DNA of 64,000 bases from an uncultured Spirochaetota bacterium (GTDB lineage: Bacteria; Spirochaetota; Spirochaetia; Treponematales; Treponemataceae), in the NCBI GenBank assembly GCA_944389415.1, contig CALXMF010000003.1:62001-126000 (forward strand). The letters are read 5' to 3'. Positions 33,401 to 40,751 of the stretch are shown in pieces. The number at the start of each line of letters is the position of its first letter. The stretch's first letter is position 1. The notes below the pieces were generated by a model. The model did not search any database. It saw only the letters and a program-made list of their open reading frames with translations, and was not told the DNA's origin. A program made the position numbers and the translations under genes.

Positions 33401-34846
33401 GCCCACATCCCGCCTGAAAACGTGGAAGTGCGCATAAGGCAAGTTGCTTTCTTTAAAGAACGCCTGCGCCGCATCTAAAACAGCGGATAAATCCCAGGCG
33501 ATAAAATCCAGATATCCATGGTATAACCCGGTTGCTCCTCCAAGGAAAGTCACGGCTTGTGTTCCGGCTTTGTTCAAAATCGCTTCTTGCAGTGTATCCC
33601 TGAAGTTCAGAATGGCCTGGCCTCGCTCCTCACCGCTAAAGCCTTCTAATGGGTAGCAGAGAAAGCCCGGCGTAATGCCGTCCTTGTGGTATTCGTCGGC
33701 CATATCACTGCGGGCGGACATGTAGTCGTTGATGAGCACCGGCAGGCGGCAGATACCGGTATAGACATCCAGCCGCCAGTCTGCTTGCGGATCTTTTACC
33801 GGTTCCAGTTCATAGGCAAGATAACTTTTTTCAAGATAGTCGCTCCCATCCCGCCACAGGGTAAGTCCCATGCTTTGCAGAAGTTCCGGTAATTGAGTAA
33901 GGAGCTTAGCCGGCTCGTCTTTTGGCTGAGCATACACATCAAATCCGGCAACAAAGGCGATAGAGGAGACCTCTCCGATTGTCTGGTCGATCAGCATGGA
34001 GAGCGCCCACCAGACCCGGTCTGTATTCTCTTTTAAGAGCGGCGAGAGCTTTTCACAGTAAAGAATCAGGCTCACTTGCTGATTCTCTGTTTTCTCTGCC
34101 CACATCTGTACATCCTCAGCCTGGACTTTGATATCTCCGGCCCGCAGTTCAAAACCCTCACAGGGCTGACGGCCTACCCAGATGTTCCAATGCTCCAGTA
34201 CCGATTCCGGGGCCTGCTGCTGAAAGTACACTAACGGGAACAGGCGGGAACGAAGTCCTTCGGCACTGAGAATCAGTTCATATTTTTCGCCATTAAACCC
34301 CAGCTCAAAGGAAGTATCACGCAGGGCAGTTTTGAGTGCGTTCCCGCATTTTTCAATCAGTTCTTCGCCGCGCTGGTGCGTTTTATCGGTATTCATGATC
34401 TGGCGCAGTTCCGCCTCAATCTGAGAAAAGGCTTCCCACGCTTCCTGTGTCCTTTCCCGGAAGTTTTTTTCAAACCGGGGCAGTGCCAACCGCCGGCGGC
34501 AATCGTCTATATACTCTTGGGTGTCTTTGTCTCCGGGGCGCGCTTTCAGGGCTTTTTCAAAGTAGCGCAGTGCGGGGCCTTCTTCATCCAGATAATAATA
34601 AGCAGAAGCAATCCGGTAATTCCAGCAGTGATCTTCGGCAAAATATTCCTCATGAGGAGCCAGAAGTTCCAGCGCCTTTTCAAAAGGCTCCCGTTCTTCT
34701 ATATCTGCAGCGGCAATATATGCTTTGGCCAGTTCGCTGTCCAGTTCCGGGGTGCGTTCCCCGGCAGGAATCGCTTCCAGAGTGTCGATTACCTTCTGCA
34801 CTTCATCCTGTTCAAACCATTGCTGGCATTGTTCCATTAAATCCAT
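30401..34846 (-). CDS. Giant polyimmunity protein: TPR, SUFU-like and DUF4253 domains
   Basis: 1481 aa, no signal peptide. Residues 1-125 are TPR-like helices (ASAYYYLDEEGPALRYFEKAL); a second TPR-like stretch lies around 580-670 (SVALMYCGRLEEALSYAEKG). About 845-1035 resembles a suppressor-of-fused (SUFU) immunity domain (YWPIGLLKVLARLPISNDTW, GFGHT, VNFYQVIPLYHNEM). About 1060-1220 is another globular domain. About 1280-1481 matches DUF4253, ending ALADILRQSTVWYFWWD. SUFU and DUF4253 are immunity families in the polymorphic-toxin literature, so one chain may block several toxins. GGAGGTCATGAT precedes the ATG. It is the last gene of the minus-strand operon. Confidence 0.85.
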   Translation of the reverse strand: MDLMEQCQQWFEQDEVQKVIDTLEAIPAGERTPELDSELAKAYIAAADIEEREPFEKALELLAPHEEYFAEDHCWNYRIASAYYYLDEEGPALRYFEKALKARPGDKDTQEYIDDCRRRLALPRFEKNFRERTQEAWEAFSQIEAELRQIMNTDKTHQRGEELIEKCGNALKTALRDTSFELGFNGEKYELILSAEGLRSRLFPLVYFQQQAPESVLEHWNIWVGRQPCEGFELRAGDIKVQAEDVQMWAEKTENQQVSLILYCEKLSPLLKENTDRVWWALSMLIDQTIGEVSSIAFVAGFDVYAQPKDEPAKLLTQLPELLQSMGLTLWRDGSDYLEKSYLAYELEPVKDPQADWRLDVYTGICRLPVLINDYMSARSDMADEYHKDGITPGFLCYPLEGFSGEERGQAILNFRDTLQEAILNKAGTQAVTFLGGATGLYHGYLDFIAWDLSAVLDAAQAFFKESNLPYAHFHVFRRDVGGVPLLEEKEIEPHIYEETGSLLSAEDIEILKSFDEGTSGYFGKMLQWLEDFIKSGVEERRFSEKQAHQDLQIALWYAFACNNLDDYIHYYQAAEWMKDSEKNAAGCATWYYRYSVALMYCGRLEEALSYAEKGAAEEPDYPWIWLQVGKLRAHFGNKTGALDAVKQGLKLEPGDYEFLTLQKEITAGATLEQMLCHLIYPDADQMLQQGLGEDADEKQRALACIQVDKAGLSEFYELFRPEQYSYEKNSPCCELQYPVKEHIVELSFRMNEAGLSKMGSDWLRQLKEQLDSGEWLTHTPEGEPEGTLQAVLIDQTHRIGLVYQQPGENQYFEIFLNPDGTKTDAIWSSAENNTPEVYTEDEMSAIEQHIKNTFGEFETVFHELVSPDIHVDICVVQPSEEKDYYTLVTMGMGAHRMNVPEELAEYKLERAELAIALPKDWKLDEESLKDERWYWPIGLLKVLARLPISNDTWLGFGHTMEKQSPFAKNTTLCGALLVGPQDIVWTGGEVCTLPSGEEVNFYQVIPLYHNEMEYKMEHDADALLEKMAGISFVVNPARQNAITRGTPDGENDESDYIEEMDNAAWHLESIQEKGLPLDELSAYNHMAIYLRWCMEHDLMSVEFMERYWEQVQPFMADLSSADLRGFIRDQLNGQLFGALFNKEGAAFAGYYYGEADSPYFPSDIDNYALEYFGAERYYSEEFQDEAYLFIPFDENYYQAMAKVIEKRFTNWQGQSFDKDTLEPSELAEAMMKYLDCECTYFPSMADDDPIMSAYSYARRESVKEGFVPVLIKADDAILWECLIMNSDPDSDGRDDYAFDPAKVTEYRKKILAAPIKDGKTVLEELIGQRKEEAADDDMDWDEEVLGKMEGGYENSRFSSYWNSDNNMTYPLILAKIPVQNPWEIFAYLPFGGWNECPNTPELMAAAKYWFEQYGAVPAAMTHDELEFSLSLPVPSDKALNTAAELYGFCPDVIDQSQQETTVGALADILRQSTVWYFWWD

Positions 34847-34889
34847 ATCATGACCTCCTTTTTTTTTGCTTTAGTCGGAATAGATTTTT

Positions 34890-35459
34890 CTAATAAGCAG
34901 AGCTTGTAATTTCAAAACTAAAATTCATATCTGTATTTATGGTGGCTTCTTCATTTGTGGCTGGTTGTATCACAAACTCAAATGTAGGTTCATAGTCCCC
35001 GTCCTGCAAGGTTTCTCCACCCAAAATCTCGATATGATACCAGCCATTTGCAAGCTCAATCATCGGCTTCTTATGCACTCTATAGTAAGAAATCAGATCT
35101 TTCACCTTTTCAGGCGTAAACTGTTCCAATATTGGCCATGTAAAAAGCATCAGCATATTATGATCTACTTTGAGGGAATAGCCACTTTTTCTAAGCTGCA
35201 ATCGGTTTCTTTCTTTGCACAGCTCCGGTCTATCACCAGAGAGATTGAACAATATGGTATAGGGATAGTTTTCAATACCGGTCATTGGGATTACAATTCC
35301 TTCGGCAAATACCCTGTCGCCGCTTTCGTTTGTGGTAAACTCCATCGCTAAATCATCTGAAAGATGATTTGCCTGCTTCCAGTCCTCCAGCAACAAAATG
35401 TCACCAAGGAGAAAATAATTAACAAGATCGTTTAATACTTCCGTAAAACTATATATCAT
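34890..35459 (-). CDS. Hypothetical immunity-type protein, 189 aa
   Basis: Cytosolic, acidic, alpha/beta pattern. It has a hydrophobic helix at the start (VLNDLVNYFLLGDILLLEDW) and a beta-rich C-terminal half (GWYHIEILGGET, EPTFEFVIQPATN). No family recognised. AAGGGAGG precedes the ATG. Size, lack of a signal peptide and position between known immunity-type genes suggest an immunity role. Confidence 0.65.
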   Translation of the reverse strand: MIYSFTEVLNDLVNYFLLGDILLLEDWKQANHLSDDLAMEFTTNESGDRVFAEGIVIPMTGIENYPYTILFNLSGDRPELCKERNRLQLRKSGYSLKVDHNMLMLFTWPILEQFTPEKVKDLISYYRVHKKPMIELANGWYHIEILGGETLQDGDYEPTFEFVIQPATNEEATINTDMNFSFEITSSAY

Positions 35460-35473
35460 CCATTATGCCTCCC

Positions 35474-36433
35474 TTACAATCCTGTCCGTTGCCAGCCGTC
35501 CAGCCGCTCCTGCACCGCGTCAATCATCCAACCCTCGCCCACGCGCTTCATGAGAAAGCGGCGGTCAAAGCTGGTATTTTTCTCTCTGGTGTAGATGTAG
35601 AGCTTGTTCTTAGTAATCTGCTCCGCGTCAAGGAATTCTTCCCCGTTGTATGAGCCCTGGGCGCTGTATGAGAGGGCCAGAGGCCGATAGCCCAGACGGG
35701 GCTTTTCGCTCACATACTTCTCCCAGATTGCCAACAGGCGGGGAACTGCCTCGGCATCTTCAAACCCGGCCTGCTCCATGTACTGCTCCCATTCTGTCAT
35801 CTCGGCAAAGAAGGCTGATAACACTCTGCGGCATTCCGCCGCTGCCTGCTCATCCAGCTGGGCGGACTTTTTGGCCTTTTCCCGCTGGAGCTGGGAGAAG
35901 CGTTCCATTTGCTCGTTGGTAAATTGCACATGGGCCACCGGCTCGATGCGGTTGTTACCAACGATAGCCAGCAATCCATCATAAGTAACAGCAGTGTGGT
36001 CAATCCAGATATGGGAGAGCTTGGGGATGGAGGCTGCTTGGAGCAGACCGGCATCATCCAGCCCGGTGTGGTCAAGGGTCAGCAGGTCCAGCTTACAGCT
36101 TTGCAGGGCGGACAGGCCGCTTCCGTCGATCCCGGCGTTTCCGGTCAGCAGCAGGATGCGCAGCTTGGACATGGCGGAAAAAACGGGGAAACAGGCGTCG
36201 GTAAGCGCGCCGTTCTCCACGCCGAAGTTGACCATACTTTTATGCTCGGCAAAGGGGGCAAGCAGTTCATCCGTCACCGGATACCCTTTCACATGGAAGC
36301 CCACCAGGTTGTAACCGGCCAACCGGTCCATGATCTCTGCTGTTAGCTTCGGGACTTCAAATTGTTTCTCTCTATCTAAGACCAGGACACCGTTTTCCCA
36401 ATCCGCTGTCCGCGCCCGTTTTGGCCATTCCAT
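35474..36433 (-). CDS. Leucine-rich-repeat protein with NTF2-like C-terminus
   Basis: 319 aa. ATG 36433 follows GGAGGTACACT; the frame from 36454 lacks a ribosome-binding site. The N-terminal half has irregular leucine-rich repeats (LRILLLTGNAGIDGSGLSAL, LDLLTLDHTGLDDAGLLQAA, HIWIDHTAVTYDGLLAIV). The C-terminal half, from a coiled-coil-like linker on, reads like an NTF2-like fold (ECRRVLSAFFAEMTEWEQYM, FLMKRVGEGWMIDAVQERL), common among immunity proteins. It may neutralise a toxin through the repeat surface. Confidence 0.7.
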   Translation of the reverse strand: MEWPKRARTADWENGVLVLDREKQFEVPKLTAEIMDRLAGYNLVGFHVKGYPVTDELLAPFAEHKSMVNFGVENGALTDACFPVFSAMSKLRILLLTGNAGIDGSGLSALQSCKLDLLTLDHTGLDDAGLLQAASIPKLSHIWIDHTAVTYDGLLAIVGNNRIEPVAHVQFTNEQMERFSQLQREKAKKSAQLDEQAAAECRRVLSAFFAEMTEWEQYMEQAGFEDAEAVPRLLAIWEKYVSEKPRLGYRPLALSYSAQGSYNGEEFLDAEQITKNKLYIYTREKNTSFDRRFLMKRVGEGWMIDAVQERLDGWQRTGL

Positions 36434-36484
36434 AGTGTACCTCCGGCTCTCCATACGATTGTTATTTCATCGGGAATTTCCTTT

Positions 36485-36733
36485 TCAAATATCCCAGTCT
36501 ATGAAATCTTCATGGTTCAATACAAAGTGCTGATACAGGCACTTCAGATGTTCCTGCTCATACTGTGAAAGCTTCGCCCCATTTTCATACTGTAAAGTGT
36601 CGGCATACAGGATAAAACCATCCACTTTTCCTGATGAAGCCCGAAACTCACCGTTTCCAATAATGGCAACATCACCACATTCAAATGTAACCGAAGAAGA
36701 AGTGGTGTGGATTTTCATAATTGCATCGATCAT
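36485..36733 (-). CDS. Small beta-rich immunity protein, Imm74-like
   Basis: 82 aa. A run of short strands (TFECGDVAIIGNGEFRASS, GFILYADTLQYENG) leads into one helix and an acidic tail ending in DFIDWDI. Layout and size resemble the Imm74 family as I recall it; the match is by eye. GAGAGGTG lies 11 bases before the ATG. Confidence 0.6.
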   Translation of the reverse strand: MIDAIMKIHTTSSSVTFECGDVAIIGNGEFRASSGKVDGFILYADTLQYENGAKLSQYEQEHLKCLYQHFVLNHEDFIDWDI

Positions 36734-36742
36734 TTGGTAATA

Positions 36743-37747
36743 TCACCTCTCATCTCCGGGCGAACCCATTCTCCACCCGGATGTCTGCACCCGGATAACA
36801 GGACGGAAAAAGTCAAAGTCATTGTGGATCTCGTTATCCTCCCGAACCTCCGGTTTGCAGTGAGGGGAACAGGGCAAATATCCAAGCAGAGGCCCCATGC
36901 CGCCGCAGATATTGCAGCCGCCGTCACCGCCGCAGGTGGTCAATGTTTTTCCGTCTGCCAGCTCCTGCTTATAGGGGTCGTAGGCAATCGACAGGCCAAA
37001 GAAGTTGGGCTGCTCCATGTCGTATGGCTTGCCCTGATCTTTCTCGCTTTCAAAGTGGTGAAGATGCATGGAGCAGTCCAGTCCATCCCCCCAGGGAAAC
37101 AGGGTGCGGCATCCGCCTCCGCACAGATAGGCCCACTCATCCGGCGTGGGAAGGCTCGCTGCCAATTCCCACAACAGGGACCGCTGAAACTCCGGATAGG
37201 TCATTGGATGGCACAGCCACGCTCGCCAGCTATCACCATTGCGTTCAAAGCGGACAGTTTCGTGTATCTCAAAACTCTGGCTGTTCTGGCCCGCCCACTT
37301 CTGCAAGTTCTCCAGCCAGTCGGGGTGAGCGGTGATGCGAGGGTCGTTCATAGGTACGCTTTCCCAGCCAATCTCCTCCAGTTTTCTGCCCACAAACATG
37401 GCTCCGATGGTCACCTGGCGTAGTGGGGTCATGCCCTGCCGGAGAAATTCTTCCGCAGTGCCTTCATATTCGATTTCCGCAAACATATCCGCCAGTTCCT
37501 CCTGGTTGGCCTTGTCCATTCCCTGGGCAAAGTTTTCCCAGCCAAGAATCACGGTATCGCCTGGGACAAAGATAAACTCCCGGCCGTCTTTTTCAAATAC
37601 ACCAGTCGTGCAGCTCTGTCCCCAGCGGGAAAAGGCGTATAGTTCCTTGAATGTCAAATTGTACCGAGCTGCCAGAGTCTGCATGAGCCAAAGCTTATCG
37701 GACAGTTTCAATGCATCAAATTGCGGGCGAAATAAATTCTCGTTCAT
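36743..37747 (-). CDS. Formylglycine-generating-enzyme-like (FGE-sulfatase fold) protein
   Basis: 334 aa. REFIFVPGDTVILGW at about 50, a LPTPDEWAYLCGGGCRTLFPWGD core at about 210 and FRPVIRVQTSGWRM near the end follow the FGE/SUMF1 order. The central TPDEWAYL-FPWGD block is typical of the fold. A Cys/His-rich segment (CGGDGGCNICGG, CSPHC) near residue 290 is unusual. No sulfatase is near, and the catalytic Cys pair of true FGEs cannot be assigned. It may be a fold-level relative used as immunity or ligand-binding protein. ATG 37747 has better spacing from GAGGG than ATG 37753. Confidence 0.65.
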   Translation of the reverse strand: MNENLFRPQFDALKLSDKLWLMQTLAARYNLTFKELYAFSRWGQSCTTGVFEKDGREFIFVPGDTVILGWENFAQGMDKANQEELADMFAEIEYEGTAEEFLRQGMTPLRQVTIGAMFVGRKLEEIGWESVPMNDPRITAHPDWLENLQKWAGQNSQSFEIHETVRFERNGDSWRAWLCHPMTYPEFQRSLLWELAASLPTPDEWAYLCGGGCRTLFPWGDGLDCSMHLHHFESEKDQGKPYDMEQPNFFGLSIAYDPYKQELADGKTLTTCGGDGGCNICGGMGPLLGYLPCSPHCKPEVREDNEIHNDFDFFRPVIRVQTSGWRMGSPGDER

Positions 37748-37788
37748 AGCCATTCCCTCTTTCTGATTCAGGGTAATCCTGTCTCAAA

Positions 37789-38169
37789 TTAAAAAAGCAG
37801 TTCACCGAAAAACAGCCTGAGAGTCACGGCAGATAATGATTCAAGCTGTGGCTTGCTGAGAGGAGTGTAGTGAAGAACGATTTCTCCATACAACTCCGTG
37901 TTGATGTGGTGTTCTTTCAGATACCGCAGAACCTTTCGGTTGTTCCGCACGATATTTAGACGAAACCTGGTATTATCAAGGGCATATTCAAAACAGTCCG
38001 GGTCAATCAACTGACCATTGGCTGGATCATTCATTTCCAAGCGGAGTGCTTCCGCGCCGGTCTTGCGGGAGAGTGTAAAGTAACCATCCTCCCATTCAAA
38101 GAACAGGCAGGACAGCCCTTCCTCATTGTCCAGCTCCCAAGTCATTCTTTTTGCAAATAATTCCATCAT
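37789..38169 (-). CDS. Hypothetical protein, 126 aa, polyimmunity locus
   Basis: A soluble alpha/beta protein with strands LSCLFFEWEDGYFTLSR and FRLNIVRNNRKVLRYLKEH. I recognise no family. It lies 6 bases downstream of the NADAR gene and the TGAGGT before its start is a usable ribosome-binding site. Either of two adjacent ATGs (38169, 38166) could be used. Confidence 0.6.
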   Translation of the reverse strand: MMELFAKRMTWELDNEEGLSCLFFEWEDGYFTLSRKTGAEALRLEMNDPANGQLIDPDCFEYALDNTRFRLNIVRNNRKVLRYLKEHHINTELYGEIVLHYTPLSKPQLESLSAVTLRLFFGELLF

Positions 38170-38175
38170 TTTACC

Positions 38176-39036
38176 TCAGACTGCGTTCCAGTCGCACAAC
38201 ATTTCATTCTGCGTGACCCGGCGCAGTTCGTCCCGTACCTCCATTAGAGCAAAACCCAGCAGGTTTTGCCCCCGCCACTTCATCGGGTCCTGCGCCTCGG
38301 GGGAGCTGGCTGCGAGACGAATACCCCAGATGTTATCATAGGGACTGGCCTCCACCAGCACACTATCTCCGGTGGAGAGAAGAAATTCGCGCAGGTCGCG
38401 GTTCTGGCTGAATTTGCACCAGTTGCCATTCAATACAATGGCGTATTTGAACTTATCCCATACCTTCTGGTCAAAACCCCGCACCTTGCGGCCCAGGGCC
38501 TTGATCTGTTTAGGGTCACTACACTTCAATATCTGCTCCTGGATTTCACTATCGCCAAAGAGCTCCGCCTTGGCCGCCATCATATACTGCTCCATACAAA
38601 GATAGGTATTGGCAATGGACCAGAAATCCTCCATCCACCACTGGCTGAGGCAGCTTTTTGTCAGCTGGCCGTCCTCGGAAGGCTGATGGCCCCAGAATAA
38701 GCAAAATTCCCGCTTTCTCCCAGCGGCAAACTCCTGCTGAAGCCACTGCCGGGTGTATTTAGGGCTTCCTTCCGGCTGCCACGCATTCACCCAGAAGTCC
38801 CCATGTTCCAGCACTTCGCTGCTATCTTCGTCATCCCACCAACCCTTCCAGGTCACCGGCTCGGGAAAGAGGGTGCGGTATTCTGTCCGCTCATCCGGGG
38901 AGAGGGTGTCCAGCCAATCGCCAAATCGGTATATGTAATCCTCCCCGTAGCCCATGCGCCAGCCAATAGAGTATCGCTCGATCTCCCGGTGGGCCAGCCA
39001 AGGGGGAGGCATTATTTTCTTTTCCTGTAATGCCAT
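38176..39036 (-). CDS. NADAR/YbiA-like family protein
   Basis: 286 aa. ATG 39036 follows GAGGGAAAATGAT; the longer frame from 39084 overlaps the previous gene and has no such site. The C-terminal 170 aa match the NADAR domain: FWSIANTYLCMEQYMMAAKA, DPKQIKALGRKVRGFD, FSQNRDLREFLLSTGDSVLVEASPYDNIWGIRL and WRGQNLLGFALMEVRDEL. NADAR proteins act on N-glycosidic bonds, such as riboflavin intermediates and ADP-ribose on DNA or proteins. In a polyimmunity locus it could reverse a toxin's ADP-ribosylation. That use is inference; the domain call is firm. Confidence 0.87.
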   Translation of the reverse strand: MALQEKKIMPPPWLAHREIERYSIGWRMGYGEDYIYRFGDWLDTLSPDERTEYRTLFPEPVTWKGWWDDEDSSEVLEHGDFWVNAWQPEGSPKYTRQWLQQEFAAGRKREFCLFWGHQPSEDGQLTKSCLSQWWMEDFWSIANTYLCMEQYMMAAKAELFGDSEIQEQILKCSDPKQIKALGRKVRGFDQKVWDKFKYAIVLNGNWCKFSQNRDLREFLLSTGDSVLVEASPYDNIWGIRLAASSPEAQDPMKWRGQNLLGFALMEVRDELRRVTQNEMLCDWNAV

Positions 39037-39077
39037 ATCATTTTCCCTCGTCTCACAGCAATTAAATTCTTCTTTTC

Positions 39078-39701
39078 CTACCATATAATCAAACTTCCGT
39101 CTGTTGGTAAGATTGGGGTTCCGTTTTCATTTTCCAGATTCGTCTCATGCGATGCAAATCTTCCATTCCAGCCGAGCACGATATGCCCATCCTTGTAAAT
39201 ATCAATGATCCGGCTGAAAAATAGAGGGAACTGAGGAAACCTTTCAAGGAAGTATTGTTCAACCAGTAAATATTGCACCATTCGGCACAACTGAAGATCT
39301 ATGCTGTCAGGAAAGCCACAATCACGCAGGAATCTTTTTTCCGCCGAGTTCAGATCGAGGCCATTTGCCTTCGATACTCTTTTTTCATAAGTGCGCCAAC
39401 TGGCCTCCACACATGGCATAAATTCATTCTGGTAAAACTTCCACCCAGCCGTTTGCAGAATAAAGGTATCTGCACGACAAATGCCTTCTTTGAACAAATT
39501 TGTAAGGCAGACGGTTCCTGAGCAGTTCTTTGTATGCAGCAGTAGTTTTTCTGCTCGTTTTGGGTCCTTTTCCTGAAGATATGGGTAATACGATGGTTTA
39601 TCATACGAAACTCCACAACAGGAAAACCAGGGTATTTCATCGAAAGAACAAAGGGTTTCATTCATTCCTTCTGTAAATACAATCTTTTTCTTGAAAAGCA
39701 T
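39078..39701 (-). CDS. Hypothetical protein, 207 aa, polyimmunity locus
   Basis: A soluble, Cys-containing protein with aromatic-rich strands at the C-terminus (IIDIYKDGHIVLGWNGRFAS). No family recognised. GAGGGCTGAGT lies before the ATG. It ends just before the NADAR gene. Confidence 0.6.
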   Translation of the reverse strand: MLFKKKIVFTEGMNETLCSFDEIPWFSCCGVSYDKPSYYPYLQEKDPKRAEKLLLHTKNCSGTVCLTNLFKEGICRADTFILQTAGWKFYQNEFMPCVEASWRTYEKRVSKANGLDLNSAEKRFLRDCGFPDSIDLQLCRMVQYLLVEQYFLERFPQFPLFFSRIIDIYKDGHIVLGWNGRFASHETNLENENGTPILPTDGSLIIW

Positions 39702-39716
39702 ACTCAGCCCTCATAA

Positions 39717-40742
39717 CTACTCCAAGGTCATTTCACAAAGAACCAGCTTGTCTTTCTCATCACTGAGAAATGCCCGGTTTCCCCATACATCCAGCACATG
39801 GAAGGAAGCGTATCCACGGGGCATGGCAAGGTCGATCAGCACCAAATCCGAAAGGCGCAGCACCTTTTGTTTACCCTTCCAGTCATCATTCTTAAAAATG
39901 GGAGATAGGATCAGGCAAGTCCTGTCACCGGAGAATTTTCCGCGCATCCCGTGTTTTCCGGGCAGGCGGCTTAAATTATCTTTGCCCCACAGTTTCTTTT
40001 TGAATAGTCCGTTTTCCTCCAGTTCCAGATACCAATAGTAGCCCATGAGAGAAAGACCCGCCGGATTGATGGTGCTGCTTTCCAAAAAGGCATAAAACTG
40101 TCCGTTCTGTTCCAGTATGGAGCCAATCATAGGATAGTTGTAGTGAAAGTCTGCCTGGGCAAAATTGCCGCCAGCTCGCTCTACCGCCGCCAAATGGGTC
40201 TGTCGGGTTCCTGCTTTGCTGTATACACAAGAGCCGCTTTCTGCCCAGTGTGCAGTCATGGTTTCAAAGTCTACCGTCAGGCTGGTAAAACTGTTGGTCG
40301 CATCAGCGGAGTTGTCCACTCGGCACACAATAGGGAAAACGCCCTGGCTTCCGGTGACTGCCACCGGCTTGGGAATACCCTGGGCACACCAGTTATCCAT
40401 GGGGATCGGAATCCACTCTCCATCCATCTGCGGCATCCACCAAAGGGATTTACTGGCCGGGCAAACCAACAGTATTCCTCTGTCGCATGAGAGCAAGACA
40501 GGAACTTCCCAAACATCTTGCTGCTCTTTCGGCTCTGGGCTGGGAATCCACCTGGAAACTTCGTCTTTGACCCACAAAACGCCGCTGCACTTTTGCGTGA
40601 GATGATAGGTCCAAAACACAATTTCATCCTCGCTGCGGGCTACCATACCTTTGCATCCAGTTGGGCTGTATTTGAAGGAAGTTCCCGTCAGTTCGAATTC
40701 CTCGAACTCCCAGTTCTTTATCACTTTTAGTTTCGCTTTCAT
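39717..40742 (-). CDS. Beta-propeller-like hypothetical protein
   Basis: 341 aa of repeated four-strand blades rich in Trp and Gly (EIVFWTYHLTQKCSGVLWVKD, SLWWMPQMDGEWIPIPMDNW, FYAFLESSTINPAGLSLMGYY, LIDLAMPRGYASFHVLDVWG). It looks like a WD- or Kelch-type propeller without a clean signature. TGAGGTGAAAGT precedes the ATG. Together with the 810-aa neighbour it forms a propeller pair in the operon. Confidence 0.6.
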   Translation of the reverse strand: MKAKLKVIKNWEFEEFELTGTSFKYSPTGCKGMVARSEDEIVFWTYHLTQKCSGVLWVKDEVSRWIPSPEPKEQQDVWEVPVLLSCDRGILLVCPASKSLWWMPQMDGEWIPIPMDNWCAQGIPKPVAVTGSQGVFPIVCRVDNSADATNSFTSLTVDFETMTAHWAESGSCVYSKAGTRQTHLAAVERAGGNFAQADFHYNYPMIGSILEQNGQFYAFLESSTINPAGLSLMGYYWYLELEENGLFKKKLWGKDNLSRLPGKHGMRGKFSGDRTCLILSPIFKNDDWKGKQKVLRLSDLVLIDLAMPRGYASFHVLDVWGNRAFLSDEKDKLVLCEMTLE

Positions 40743-40751
40743 ACTTTCACC

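Noticed and set aside
36707-37423. 238-aa plus-strand ORF in the polyimmunity locus
   Set aside because: It is antisense to the FGE-like gene, which has a ribosome-binding site and domain motifs; the plus-strand frame has none.
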